Position numbers and translations under genes: made by a program. From the NCBI RefSeq assembly GCF_014651515.1, contig NZ_BMXA01000001.1:868001-932000 (forward strand): DNA of 64,000 nt, given 5' to 3'. Positions 31,305-40,093 of this stretch are shown here, one piece after another (the stretch's first letter is position 1; every line of letters starts with the position of its first letter). This DNA is from Arenicella chitinivorans. GTDB lineage: Bacteria > Pseudomonadota > Gammaproteobacteria > Arenicellales > Arenicellaceae. The notes below the pieces were generated by a model. It was not told the DNA's origin. It saw nothing but the letters and a program-made list of their open reading frames with translations, and made no database searches.

Positions 31305-32852
31305 ATGAGTGACGTAACGCTGCGTTTGATTTTGGGGGATCAATTGAATGCCAGTCATAGCTGGTACCGTCATGTCGACGATAATGTGGTGTATTTGATC
31401 GCGGAGCTGCATCAAGAGCAGACCTATGTAAAGCACCATATCCAGAAGATTACCGCCTTTTTTGCGGCGATGAAAAACTTCGCTCAAGCATTGAGCGACG
31501 CAGGTCACCGGGTACATCACCTAACGCTGGATGACACTCAGGCGTTTGAAGACTTGCCCGATTTGCTACGTCATTGGTGCGAGCAGGAATCGGTATCGGT
31601 GCTCGAATACCAGCGGCCCGATGAATATCGCTTGCTTTCGCAGTTGCGGTCACTGGCGGTCGACTCAGTGTCTATTAACGAGGTTGATACCGAGCATTTT
31701 ATGCTCCCATTCGACGAGATTGACGACTATTTTGACGCCGGTAGTGGCAGTCGCATGGAAACGTTTTATCGCAAGATGCGTATTCGCTTCGGTGTGTTGA
31801 TGGACGGCGATGATCCGGTCGGCGGTGAATGGAACTATGACACGCAGAATCGCAACAAGCTCAAGCCCGATGACCTTGCAGCGATTCCTGAACCCTTGGT
31901 GTTTGAAAACGACGTTAACGATATTTTTGAGCGACTCAATGCGCACAAAATCCAACACTTTGGAGAAATTGGAGACCGCTTGCGATGGCCAACCACACGC
32001 CACCAGTCTCGAAAGCTGCTGGACTTTTTCTGTGCACGTTGCTTGCCAAACTTCGGCACCTTTCAAGACGCCATGACGGCAAAAAGCGATCATGCTTGGA
32101 GCTTGTACCACGCCCGCATTTCGTTTTCGCTCAACACTAAGATGCTCTCGCCCCAACAGGTAATAGACCGCGTTTTGACCGAGTTTTCGGCCCGGCCTGA
32201 CGCCATTAGCATTGCGCAAGTCGAAGGCTTTATCCGCCAGATTCTCGGCTGGCGTGAGTTCGTGCGCGGGATTTACTGGATTAATATGCCGGACTACGCT
32301 CAGTCGAACACGCTGCAAGCGAATCGAGAACTGCCCGATTATTTCTGGACCGGCAAAACCAAAATGCGATGTTTACAGCAATCGCTTGGTCAGTCGCTTG
32401 AATTCGCGTACGCGCACCATATTCAGCGGCTCATGGTAATAGGCAATTTTTGTTTGCTTGCTGGGATTGATCCGGATCAAGTGGACGCGTGGTACCTCGG
32501 TGTTTATATCGACGCCATCGAATGGGTTGAAATGCCGAACACACGCGGCATGTGTCAGTACGCCGACGGTGGCCTGCTAGCCAGCAAGCCGTATTCTGCC
32601 AGCGGCGCGTACATTAATCGTATGAGCGACTACTGTTCCGGGTGTCACTACACGGTGAAGGAAAAAGTCGGCGACAAAGCTTGCCCGCTCAACAGCCTGT
32701 ATTGGCACTTTATGCACCGACACCGTGACGAGTTCGGGCGCAACCCGAGAATCGGTATGGTGTATCGCAATCTAGATAAAATGGATGAAGCACTGCGCGA
32801 GAAAACACTGCAACATGCAGAGCAACTATTGGCCAACCTCGGCGCTTTGTAG
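31305..32852 (+). CDS. Fe-S bacterial cryptochrome/(6-4) photolyase (PhrB type)
   Basis: Encodes 515 aa of the family often annotated deoxyribodipyrimidine photolyase-related protein. It begins LRLILGDQLNASHSWY, and has QILGWREFVRGIYW and HIQRLMVIGNFCLLAGIDP in the FAD part. The C-terminal region carries four Cys around MCQYADGG, YCSGCHY and KACPLN, which hold the 4Fe-4S cluster in the studied relatives that repair (6-4) photoproducts. A purine-like antenna pocket is expected but cannot be judged here. AGGAGAA upstream is a good ribosome-binding site. Confidence 0.92.
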   Translation: MSDVTLRLILGDQLNASHSWYRHVDDNVVYLIAELHQEQTYVKHHIQKITAFFAAMKNFAQALSDAGHRVHHLTLDDTQAFEDLPDLLRHWCEQESVSVLEYQRPDEYRLLSQLRSLAVDSVSINEVDTEHFMLPFDEIDDYFDAGSGSRMETFYRKMRIRFGVLMDGDDPVGGEWNYDTQNRNKLKPDDLAAIPEPLVFENDVNDIFERLNAHKIQHFGEIGDRLRWPTTRHQSRKLLDFFCARCLPNFGTFQDAMTAKSDHAWSLYHARISFSLNTKMLSPQQVIDRVLTEFSARPDAISIAQVEGFIRQILGWREFVRGIYWINMPDYAQSNTLQANRELPDYFWTGKTKMRCLQQSLGQSLEFAYAHHIQRLMVIGNFCLLAGIDPDQVDAWYLGVYIDAIEWVEMPNTRGMCQYADGGLLASKPYSASGAYINRMSDYCSGCHYTVKEKVGDKACPLNSLYWHFMHRHRDEFGRNPRIGMVYRNLDKMDEALREKTLQHAEQLLANLGAL

Positions 32853-33025
32853 CGCGTGTGCGATTGTGCCGATATCACTTTCTGACCCCAATTCGCAATG
32901 CCAGGGTAGTGTGGTCGTCGCTCTAACTTAGTTTTCCTGATAGGCTCGGAGTCCAGCTACTAAGAATTCTTCTCTTGTAACCAAGGTGTCCGCACTGTCA
33001 ACAAGCGCAAACCAGGAGGCAAGAC

Positions 33026-33232
33026 ATCAAAATCCGTGATCCTCGTAACAAGGTGACACTGTTTCTTCACATGACAGGTTTGCTGATTGTCGTCACACTG
33101 TGCGTAATTTTGGCCGTTAAGATTCGACAGATGCTCGGTGTAAGTTTGGGAAACTTCCTGTATGTGCTAATACTTGTTGTGCTTGGTTTTTTCGTTAGGG
33201 TCTATGTTGAGCGTCACATCTTGAAGAAGTAA
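33026..33232 (+). CDS. Small two-helix membrane protein with probable non-AUG start
   Basis: A frame of 68 codons from ATC at 33026, or 59 from GTG at 33053, ends with TAA at 33230-33232. A perfect AGGAGG lies at 33014-33019, exactly six bases before the ATC; no ATG, GTG or TTG lies in frame between the upstream stop (32978) and that point. The protein has two hydrophobic helices (TGLLIVVTLCVILAV and FLYVLILVVLGFFV) and a basic end (ERHILKK). I do not recognise a family. Either AUC is used as the start, or the GTG is used with a poor site. Confidence 0.55.
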   Translation: MKIRDPRNKVTLFLHMTGLLIVVTLCVILAVKIRQMLGVSLGNFLYVLILVVLGFFVRVYVERHILKK

Positions 33233-33296
33233 CGTCTGCGTGGCAGAGGCCGATCGATCCAACAAGCCTGCCACTAATCGCTGTGCGTCTCGACCT

Positions 33297-34141
33297 TCAC
33301 ACGCCAGTACGCGGCTTAGATTTTATCAACGCAACACCGAGTGCAATAAGACCAATAAGCGCGAGACCGGACGCATGCTTAATGAATTGTGAGCAGTTCT
33401 TGCTTATCACGCTTTTCTGTTGGTCTGTCGTTGCGTTGAGGGATGCCAGTTGTAGTTTGTGTGAGCCTATGTTATTAAAATTGAGTTCCCAAATCGTGTG
33501 TGAACGGTAGTCGGCCGCGCACAGCGTATTTTCATCAATATGGAAGGTGGTGATGTCTCTCGAATTGGCAAGCAGTCGCACCGCGCGGCCTTAGCAAAGA
33601 CGATACAACTGTCCTTAGTTCATTTGAGCCGTGTGTGTTAGTATAATCAATTCTTCATCGCCGACAGCCAGTGCCATCGACGGGAATCGATGGGTTGGTG
33701 CAATGCCACCACAATCAGACAGTACAATCGTCCAGCCAGCTGTTTGGCGCGTGTTGGCCTGGGCGTGTAATTCGACATCGCCCCTGGCGACGCAAGCGAA
33801 TAGACCATCGTACGCCAGTAGGCTGCTTTGACCGCGATCAGCGCAGGTTTCTTCGATTCGCGCGAAGCGCTTTAATTTTTGAATTAGAGAGGTTTGTTGC
33901 CCGCCCATATTGATACACAGTTTCTTATGGTCACGACTAACGCCGATCAGACCAACGTCGTTGGTCCTGCGCTACTAATGAACTGGCTCACCACTGGCAA
34001 GGCAAAACGCTCTACCCGCTGTATAGACTTTAAAACACACAGCACGATGCGCACGATAAAGACGAGTGATGGAATGGCTGGTAAGTCACGATTCACGAGT
34101 CGCTTCAAGAGCAAGGAGGGAACGGGCTGACACTCAGCATT
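33297..34141 (-). pseudogene. Decayed gene of unknown function (two stops and one frameshift)
   Basis: On the minus strand, two protein-like stretches lie in the same frame (33908-33618 and 33581-33297), interrupted by two TAA codons 24 bases apart near 33594-33617; the bridge GQLYRLC also looks coding. Upstream of a TAGTAG pair (about 33970), the continuation is in another frame (IQRVERFALPVVSQF then ISSAGPTTLV), implying a frameshift near 33960. Joined, the product is about 270 residues, repeats such as LLAYDGLFACVARGDVELH recall beta-propeller proteins, and it ends with a membrane helix (LALIGLIALGVALI). No parent family was identified. Confidence 0.5.
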
Positions 34142-34213
34142 CTATGTCAGGCGCTGGCGGTATACAATGAGGTATCAGCAGCAATATTTTAAGAGGGAGC
34201 ATTCAATAATAAG

Positions 34214-35194
34214 ATGGCAATATTCAGATGTAATAGCTGTGGGCACGTTCGTGAAGTAAGCGCGGACTATGTTGGTAAATTGGTCAAATGCCCAAAGTGT
34301 CGGTCAGGCGCGAATGTGCACGACACGGCGGTGTTTGTTAATACGCTGGTAAAAAAATATTTAGCGCAGAAAGCTATTTTAAAGGAACTACAACCGGACA
34401 CTAGTGCCAACATCGGTGATGAGCTGTTCAGCCTGGATGATGTGGACGTGCACAACACCAATGTTTTGGCTGATGAGGCCAATTTAGGCCCGATTGCCGA
34501 TTGGCTGAAAACGTTAAATGTAGATGTCAGTTTTAATCCGGATGCGGCGGACACCACCGGTTTTTTCGACGAAATCGCGTTGCACATGGGGCAACATGTG
34601 GATGCCATTACCCCAATAGTTAATCAAATAAAATATATCCAAGGGAAAGGCTATGCCAACGTTAAATTCGCCTTGGGTAAGTTTACCGAACAGGACCAGA
34701 AAACTATTCGACACTTTTGTCAGGAGTTGTACGACTACTCTTTCGTGGCGAAATACTTTTATCACAAAAAAGAGAAGTTCGTGCGTCTGACCTTGCAGAC
34801 CGCGCCGAAGATTCGTGCTTTTTTCCATGGTGTATGGATGGAGTGGTTTGCCCTAATCACCGTGTTGAAACTAATGCAGGACAAAAACTTGTCGTCGTCT
34901 TGTGCTAGGTCCGTCGATGTGCGTTTTCAGGATGGGTCGCGCAATGAACTTGATATCGTGTTGGTGTCGAAGCAAGGCCAGCCAATCTGCATCGAATGCA
35001 AATCGGGAGAGTTTAGGCATGACATCGAGAAGTATTTGACTCTGCGCAAGCGATTAAAGCTGAGCAAACAGCAGTTTGTACTATGCGTGTTCGGTTTAAG
35101 TGATGAACAAGCAACCGGCATGACCGCAATGTACGAGATTACCTTCGTTAATGAGCGGACGCTGGCGCCGTATATTGAGTCCCAGTTAACTTAA
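34214..35194 (+). CDS. Zinc-ribbon protein with C-terminal PD-(D/E)XK nuclease-like domain
   Basis: Encodes 326 aa. The N-terminus has a four-Cys zinc ribbon (CNSC at 6-9 and CPKC at 26-29). The middle (40-205) is unassigned. The C-terminal region has a helix HGVWMEWFALITVL followed by RNELDIVLVSKQGQPICIEC, giving the restriction-endonuclease-like triad D247, E261 and K263 (E-C-K). This resembles the nuclease domain of the DUF1887/Card1 type, but no CARF domain or CRISPR locus is visible. It could act on nucleic acid in defence or repair. The strand and spacing suggest it is monocistronic. Confidence 0.75.
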   Translation: MAIFRCNSCGHVREVSADYVGKLVKCPKCRSGANVHDTAVFVNTLVKKYLAQKAILKELQPDTSANIGDELFSLDDVDVHNTNVLADEANLGPIADWLKTLNVDVSFNPDAADTTGFFDEIALHMGQHVDAITPIVNQIKYIQGKGYANVKFALGKFTEQDQKTIRHFCQELYDYSFVAKYFYHKKEKFVRLTLQTAPKIRAFFHGVWMEWFALITVLKLMQDKNLSSSCARSVDVRFQDGSRNELDIVLVSKQGQPICIECKSGEFRHDIEKYLTLRKRLKLSKQQFVLCVFGLSDEQATGMTAMYEITFVNERTLAPYIESQLT

Positions 35195-35218
35195 TGGTTT
35201 TTTTACTCAGGTGATTAT

Positions 35219-36907
35219 ATGAGCAGGTTCCTTACCCTAGCGCTGCTATTTGTTTTGGTCGCATGCGAGCAAGGTCAGCAGACATCATCGTCAATCAACA
35301 AACCAAACAATGACGTGCTGCCCGTCGATACGCTGTATCACAACGGCACCATATGGACCGGTCTATCGGGGGCAGGTGACGCGCAAATGCTGGCGACGAA
35401 GGCAGGTAAAATCGTCTATGTTGGTGATGGTTCAGGTGTTCAGTTCAAAGCGACGCGTTCAGTCGACCTCAAGGGCCAGTTTATGTCGCCCGGCTTTATC
35501 GACAATCACGTGCATTTTATTGATGGTGGAGCGGGTCTTGCCAGCGTGGATCTGCGCGATGCAAACACGCGCGAAGAATTTGTTCGTCGTATCGGTGACT
35601 ACAGCCAGACGCTGCCCGAGGGACGTTGGGTTTTATATGGTAATTGGGATCATGAGCTGTGGGGCGGTGAGTTGCCCACGCGACACTGGATCGATGCCGT
35701 AACAGGTGATACGCCGGTATTTGTAATGCGCCTGGATTGGCATATGGGCCTGGCGAATTCCGCGGCGTTAAAACTCGCGGGCATCGACAAGAACTCGACA
35801 GCGCCAGCAGATGGCGAGATCGTGCGTGACGCCGAGGGCGAACCCAGTGGCGTCCTTAAAGACGGTGCCATGAATGCTGTGTTGGATGTCATTCCAGCGC
35901 GTACTGACGATGAATTTCTGGCGGCGTTTGTCGCCGCTCAGAACCATGCACTGAGTCTGGGTGTGGTACAAGTCCACGCCATGCCCGCGAATCCCAAAGA
36001 GCGAACACTGCTGCCCGCATTACAAAAAGTCCAAGCCGCCGGTGCGTTTAAAATGCGTGTTTATGCGATGTCACCGATTGAATATTGGGAAGAACTGGCA
36101 GCCAAGATCGCAACTGAAGGTACCCATAAAGGCAAACTAAGGTGGGGCGGTGTCAAAGGGTTTGTGGATGGGGCTTTGGGCTCGAGCACAGCCTGGTTTT
36201 ACGATCCGTACGACGATCAACCCAGTAATTCCGGTTTTCCTCTGACTCAACCAGAGAGGTTACGTGCGCTAATTACCGCTGCTGATGACGCCGGATTAAA
36301 GCTTAATATTCACGCCATTGGCGACCGCGCTATTGATGAGTTGATCACGGCTTTTCGCGAGACGGGCGGACATGCCACGTTGGCACATCGGTTTCGTATT
36401 GAGCACTTTCAGCACCCAAGTGAGCAAGCCATCGCATTGGCGGCGCGCAGCGGCATCATTGCCGCCATGCAACCGTATCATGCCATCGATGATGGCCGTT
36501 GGGCGGAAAAACGCATTGGTGAAGCGCGCAGTAAAACAACTTATGCGTTTCGATCTATTTTGGATTCGGGTGGTCTGTTGAGCTTTGGTTCTGATTGGCC
36601 TGTGGCACCGCTATCACCCATCGAGGGTATCTACGCGGCCGTTACACGCCAGACTACCGACGGTGCAAAGCCTGCCGGCTGGCAGCCGCAACAGAAAATC
36701 ACAGTCACCGAAGCGCTTAGGGCGTATACCTCAGTGAATGCCTATGCGGGATTTGAAGAAAACCAAGCCGGCACATTGGAAGTCGGTAAGCGTGCCGACC
36801 TGGTCATTTTATCGGACGACCCTCGCAAGGTTGCACCGGACGCTATTCGTACTATTGAGGTTGTCACCACGATTGTTGACGGCGATGTCGTATATGAGCA
36901 CGAATAA
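35219..36907 (+). CDS. Lipoprotein amidohydrolase (YtcJ-like, amidohydrolase 3 family)
   Basis: Encodes 562 aa. The N-terminus (MSRFLTLALLFVLVACEQG) has a lipobox LVAC, so it should be a lipoprotein. The metal-binding HxH is seen in SPGFIDNHVHFIDGG, with later ligands in LNIHAIGDRAI, RIEHFQHPS and SFGSDWPVAPLSP. The end has the usual beta-sandwich return GTLEVGKRADLVILS. Substrate unknown; relatives hydrolyse amides or N-formyl compounds. It starts 24 bp after the zinc-ribbon nuclease gene but shares no obvious function with it. Confidence 0.9.
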   Translation: MSRFLTLALLFVLVACEQGQQTSSSINKPNNDVLPVDTLYHNGTIWTGLSGAGDAQMLATKAGKIVYVGDGSGVQFKATRSVDLKGQFMSPGFIDNHVHFIDGGAGLASVDLRDANTREEFVRRIGDYSQTLPEGRWVLYGNWDHELWGGELPTRHWIDAVTGDTPVFVMRLDWHMGLANSAALKLAGIDKNSTAPADGEIVRDAEGEPSGVLKDGAMNAVLDVIPARTDDEFLAAFVAAQNHALSLGVVQVHAMPANPKERTLLPALQKVQAAGAFKMRVYAMSPIEYWEELAAKIATEGTHKGKLRWGGVKGFVDGALGSSTAWFYDPYDDQPSNSGFPLTQPERLRALITAADDAGLKLNIHAIGDRAIDELITAFRETGGHATLAHRFRIEHFQHPSEQAIALAARSGIIAAMQPYHAIDDGRWAEKRIGEARSKTTYAFRSILDSGGLLSFGSDWPVAPLSPIEGIYAAVTRQTTDGAKPAGWQPQQKITVTEALRAYTSVNAYAGFEENQAGTLEVGKRADLVILSDDPRKVAPDAIRTIEVVTTIVDGDVVYEHE

Positions 36908-37060
36908 ATAGCGCCAATAGTGTTTTCAAGGTAGGACCCGACAGCATGGCCGAATGGCCAGTTGTTGGCCTTATTCCTTCATGCCTATACTCTCGGAAGT
37001 GCGAGTTCTGATAGTGAACTCCACGATAGTTAATGGATCATGGAACAAGAGGGGTCACAC

Positions 37061-38002
37061 TTGAAAAACATCACCATATTAACTCTGGTAGTCTCTGCGA
37101 GCCTGCTTTTTACCACTGGTAGTAACGCACAAACCAAAGTGGTCGTCGTTCCCATGCCCGGCGACACCGAGTTTATTGAAGTCGATACCTTTGACCGTAC
37201 GATCGTGGTTGGTGGCTCTGGAACCGATTCTGAAAATGGCGCGGCCTTGCTTGCGGCACTCGATCTGGTCACCACGGCTTCAGCCAGCAGTCCATGGCTT
37301 ATTTTGGTCGAGCCTGGCGTGTTTAATCTGGCAGCCAGCGAGCTGGTTTTGATTCCGTATGTTTCATTGCGCGGAGCCGGTATTGATGTAACGACGATTT
37401 CAGCGGCAGCGTCTTCAACCGGAAACCGCGCGATCGAGTTACAAGGCAATAACCTGCTGTCACATCTCAGTATCACGGATTCATCCACTGCCTCGTCGAG
37501 TGGGGCTGTGGTCACCACGGGCAATAGGGTTCGGATTGAGAACATCAAGATTGTCGCCGATGACGAAGACGGTATTCGGGTAGACAGCTTCTCCGACGAA
37601 GTGGTCATACAAAACGTGGATGTCACTGCTGCTGATCGTGCTCTCTCGGCACAAGGGGGCAATGTCGACGTTGTCGCTCGAAACAGTGTTTTCCGATCTA
37701 CTGGTGATAACGTGTTGAACGTCGGCAGCGGCAGTTCGGTGCAAGTCTTTGACTCCGAACTAACATCAACTGCGTCGAGTAAGCAAATAATTAATCTTCT
37801 TTCGGGCGAGCTCGAAATCGGTTTTTCCAAGCTAAGCTCAACATCCACCAGCACGATTAATACAGGGACAACGAGCTCCGGCGACTTCATAATTTACCAT
37901 TCGCATGTTGACACTGGCGCGTCGTACTCCTTCACTGGTAATTCCGACACGTGCCTCGCAACCACGACGCCTGCCAATTTCTTTGCCAGCGCGTGCCAGT
38001 GA
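37061..38002 (+). CDS. Secreted parallel beta-helix protein
   Basis: Encodes 313 aa from the TTG at 37061, chosen because GAGGGG lies just before it and the result is a textbook signal peptide (MKNITILTLVVSASLLFTTG, cleavage near SNAQ). An ATG at 37040 would add seven hydrophilic residues before it. The mature part begins like pectate-lyase-type proteins (LLAALDLVTTA, LILVEPGVFNLAA, VSLRGAGIDVTTIS) and continues with short repeats such as VIQNVDVTAADRALSAQGGN typical of right-handed helices. No catalytic residues were identified; it may bind or cut polysaccharide or serve as an adhesin. Confidence 0.75.
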   Translation: MKNITILTLVVSASLLFTTGSNAQTKVVVVPMPGDTEFIEVDTFDRTIVVGGSGTDSENGAALLAALDLVTTASASSPWLILVEPGVFNLAASELVLIPYVSLRGAGIDVTTISAAASSTGNRAIELQGNNLLSHLSITDSSTASSSGAVVTTGNRVRIENIKIVADDEDGIRVDSFSDEVVIQNVDVTAADRALSAQGGNVDVVARNSVFRSTGDNVLNVGSGSSVQVFDSELTSTASSKQIINLLSGELEIGFSKLSSTSTSTINTGTTSSGDFIIYHSHVDTGASYSFTGNSDTCLATTTPANFFASACQ

Positions 38003-38069
38003 TACGCACGGCTATCTGTGTTTTCCAGCGTGACCGAACGCGGTACGCGTAGGCACAGAGCCAGTATTT

Positions 38070-38993
38070 CTAAATGGTCTGACTACTCTTTATTAAACCG
38101 GGCACTTCCCAATACGGGCGCTCGCCAAAGTGATCGGCAAAGTAATCTATAAACGCGCGGACCTTGGGGGCAAGTTGTCGTGAACTCGGGTACACCGCCC
38201 AGATGGCGGTGTTTGACTCAAGTTCGTAATCCGCCAGTACTTGAACAAGCTCGCCACGCTGTAGGTGTTGGTACGCAACCCAGACTGAACAAATTGTGAT
38301 CCCTAAGCCCTGTACGCAGGCATCTCTCACCGACTCACCGTTGTCAGCGCGAAATCGCCCATGGGTTTGGATTGTTTCGATGCCTGAGGGGGTTCGAAAT
38401 TGCCAGTTGTCCAAGCCGAGCAGGGTGATACAGTCATGTTGTTCAAGCGCCTGCGGCGTGGTTGGCTTGCCAAACTGGGCAATGTAGTCTGGCGAGGCGC
38501 ATAGAATGCGGCGATCATCCGCCAATTTTCGAGCCACTAGGCTCGAGCTTTTTAGTTGTGCATTGCGCACCGCGATATCAAAACCACCTTCCACCAGATC
38601 CTGAATATTATCTGAAAACCGGCAATCGACGGTTAATTCAGGGTAGCGTCGTAAGAAGCCGCCCATTGCTGGCATTAAGTGCATGCGCCCAAACGACGCA
38701 GGGGATGTGATCCGCAAGATCCCTGATGGCGCACTGTTGCCGCGACCGATGGCTGCGTTAGCTGCGGCGACACTGGCAAGGATGTCTTCCGCGTGTGGCA
38801 AAAAGGCGGCACCGTCTTCCGTCAAGGTGACACGCCGTGTTGTGCGGTGAAACAGTCGTACCTTCAGGGTGCTTTCCAATTTGTTTATGTAACTGCTAGC
38901 AACCGCAGCGGAGTGCCCGAGTTCTTGCCCTGCTTGGGAGATGTTTTGGGTCTTCGCGACGCGAAGGAACAAGCGCACATGCTCAAAATTCAT
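38070..38993 (-). CDS. LysR-family transcriptional regulator
   Basis: Encodes 307 aa. The N-terminal winged helix (FEHVRLFLRVAKTQNISQAG, then LESTLKVRLFHRTTRRVTLT) is the LysR signature. The C-terminal effector domain has ILRITSPASFGRMHLMPAMG and ends with FIDYFADHFGERPYW. It resembles the DsdC/PgrR-like group in overall pattern. It is divergent from an LLM-MDR-SDR operon that starts about 100 bp away, so it most likely controls that operon and itself. Confidence 0.93.
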   Translation of the reverse strand: MNFEHVRLFLRVAKTQNISQAGQELGHSAAVASSYINKLESTLKVRLFHRTTRRVTLTEDGAAFLPHAEDILASVAAANAAIGRGNSAPSGILRITSPASFGRMHLMPAMGGFLRRYPELTVDCRFSDNIQDLVEGGFDIAVRNAQLKSSSLVARKLADDRRILCASPDYIAQFGKPTTPQALEQHDCITLLGLDNWQFRTPSGIETIQTHGRFRADNGESVRDACVQGLGITICSVWVAYQHLQRGELVQVLADYELESNTAIWAVYPSSRQLAPKVRAFIDYFADHFGERPYWEVPGLIKSSQTI

Positions 38994-39011
38994 GGTCTTT
39001 TATCAATGAAA

Positions 39012-39046
39012 TGTTGATAGTGATTCTAAATATAGCAGTATTAACA
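39012..39046. promoter_or_regulatory. Inverted repeat between the LysR gene and the LLM operon
   Basis: TGTTGATA (39012-39019) and TATTAACA (39039-39046) form an inverted repeat with one mismatch, 19 bases apart, in the 104-bp divergent gap. Its location and spacing fit a LysR-type binding site. Confidence 0.45.
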
Positions 39047-39097
39047 TAGATGTTGCCTATAAATATACTGTCTTCATTCGAAATGAGACCCAAACCA

Positions 39098-40093
39098 ATG
39101 AACACTGATTTTCAAACTATTAATACGGCGTTTGCGCGTGTTTTTCAATCAGGGCAATTAAGCCTCGGCGTCGTTGTGCCAATTGAAAACTACAGCGCAA
39201 GTCCGGTTCCGACCATGCAAGATCACGTGGCTCGGGTCCAGTTAGCCGAGAAGCTTGGGTTCGCGGCCGTGTGGCTGCGAGATGTGCCGTTCAATGTACC
39301 CAGCTTTGGCGATGCGGGTCAGGTGTTTGATCCATTCGTGTATCTGGGGTATCTGGCCGCATCGACTTCGCGGATTGGGTTGGGCATGGCGAGTGCCGTA
39401 TTGCCACTGCGTCATCCTGCGCATGTGGCCAAAGCTGCAGCCTCGGCAGACGTGCTGTCGAATGGGCGGGTACTGCTCGGCATTGCGTCTGGCGACCGGC
39501 CAGATGAATACCCCGCCATGAATCTTGACTACGCAACGCGCGGCGCGCGATTTCGAGACAGTGTGGCTTACTTACAACAAAGCTGGCAGCCTCATCCGCG
39601 CATCGCAAGCCCATTTGGTCAAACCGATGGTGCGATGGATTTATTACCCAAACCAATAGCTGGGCGCTTACCTCTATTGGTTACTGGCAGCAGCCAACAG
39701 AGCGATGATTGGATTGCGCAAAACGCGGATGCATGGATGACCTATCCACGCAACCCAGCGGCACAGTGTGCGGTGATCAATCACATGCGCGCCAAGGTGC
39801 AAGACCTGGGTCGACCAGCGCTGCCCATCATGCAGCCGCTCTATATTGATTTAGTCGGCAACGACCACCAAACACCAACGCCGATTCACCTAGGGTTGCG
39901 CATCGGTGCTGCACAACTGGTAGACCATCTTCTCACCTTGCGCGAGGTTGGCGTCAACCATGTGGCCCTAAACCTGCGCTTTAATCAAGCAAACGTCGAA
40001 GACACATTAAAACGGTTGGCGGACGAGGTATTGCCCCAACTGAGTGCTTCAGCAGATCTTCCAAACACACACTACCATACGGGTACTTTATGA
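39098..40093 (+). CDS. LLM-class flavin-dependent oxidoreductase (luciferase-like)
   Basis: Encodes 331 aa from the ATG at 39098; ATG codons at 39083 and 39050 are also in frame. The bacterial-luciferase barrel is shown by LAEKLGFAAVWLRDVPF, PFVYLGYLAASTSRIGLGMA and VLSNGRVLLGIASGDRPDEY. The family uses reduced flavin, often FMN or F420, to oxidise aldehydes or small organic molecules; the substrate is not evident. It overlaps the downstream MDR gene by 4 bases, and the SDR gene follows, so three redox enzymes form one operon. Confidence 0.9.
   Translation: MNTDFQTINTAFARVFQSGQLSLGVVVPIENYSASPVPTMQDHVARVQLAEKLGFAAVWLRDVPFNVPSFGDAGQVFDPFVYLGYLAASTSRIGLGMASAVLPLRHPAHVAKAAASADVLSNGRVLLGIASGDRPDEYPAMNLDYATRGARFRDSVAYLQQSWQPHPRIASPFGQTDGAMDLLPKPIAGRLPLLVTGSSQQSDDWIAQNADAWMTYPRNPAAQCAVINHMRAKVQDLGRPALPIMQPLYIDLVGNDHQTPTPIHLGLRIGAAQLVDHLLTLREVGVNHVALNLRFNQANVEDTLKRLADEVLPQLSASADLPNTHYHTGTL

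Noticed and set aside
34214-35194. Calling the zinc-ribbon protein a Card1/CRISPR effector
   Set aside because: Only the nuclease-like motif is shared; there is no CARF domain, and no CRISPR repeats were seen in the window.
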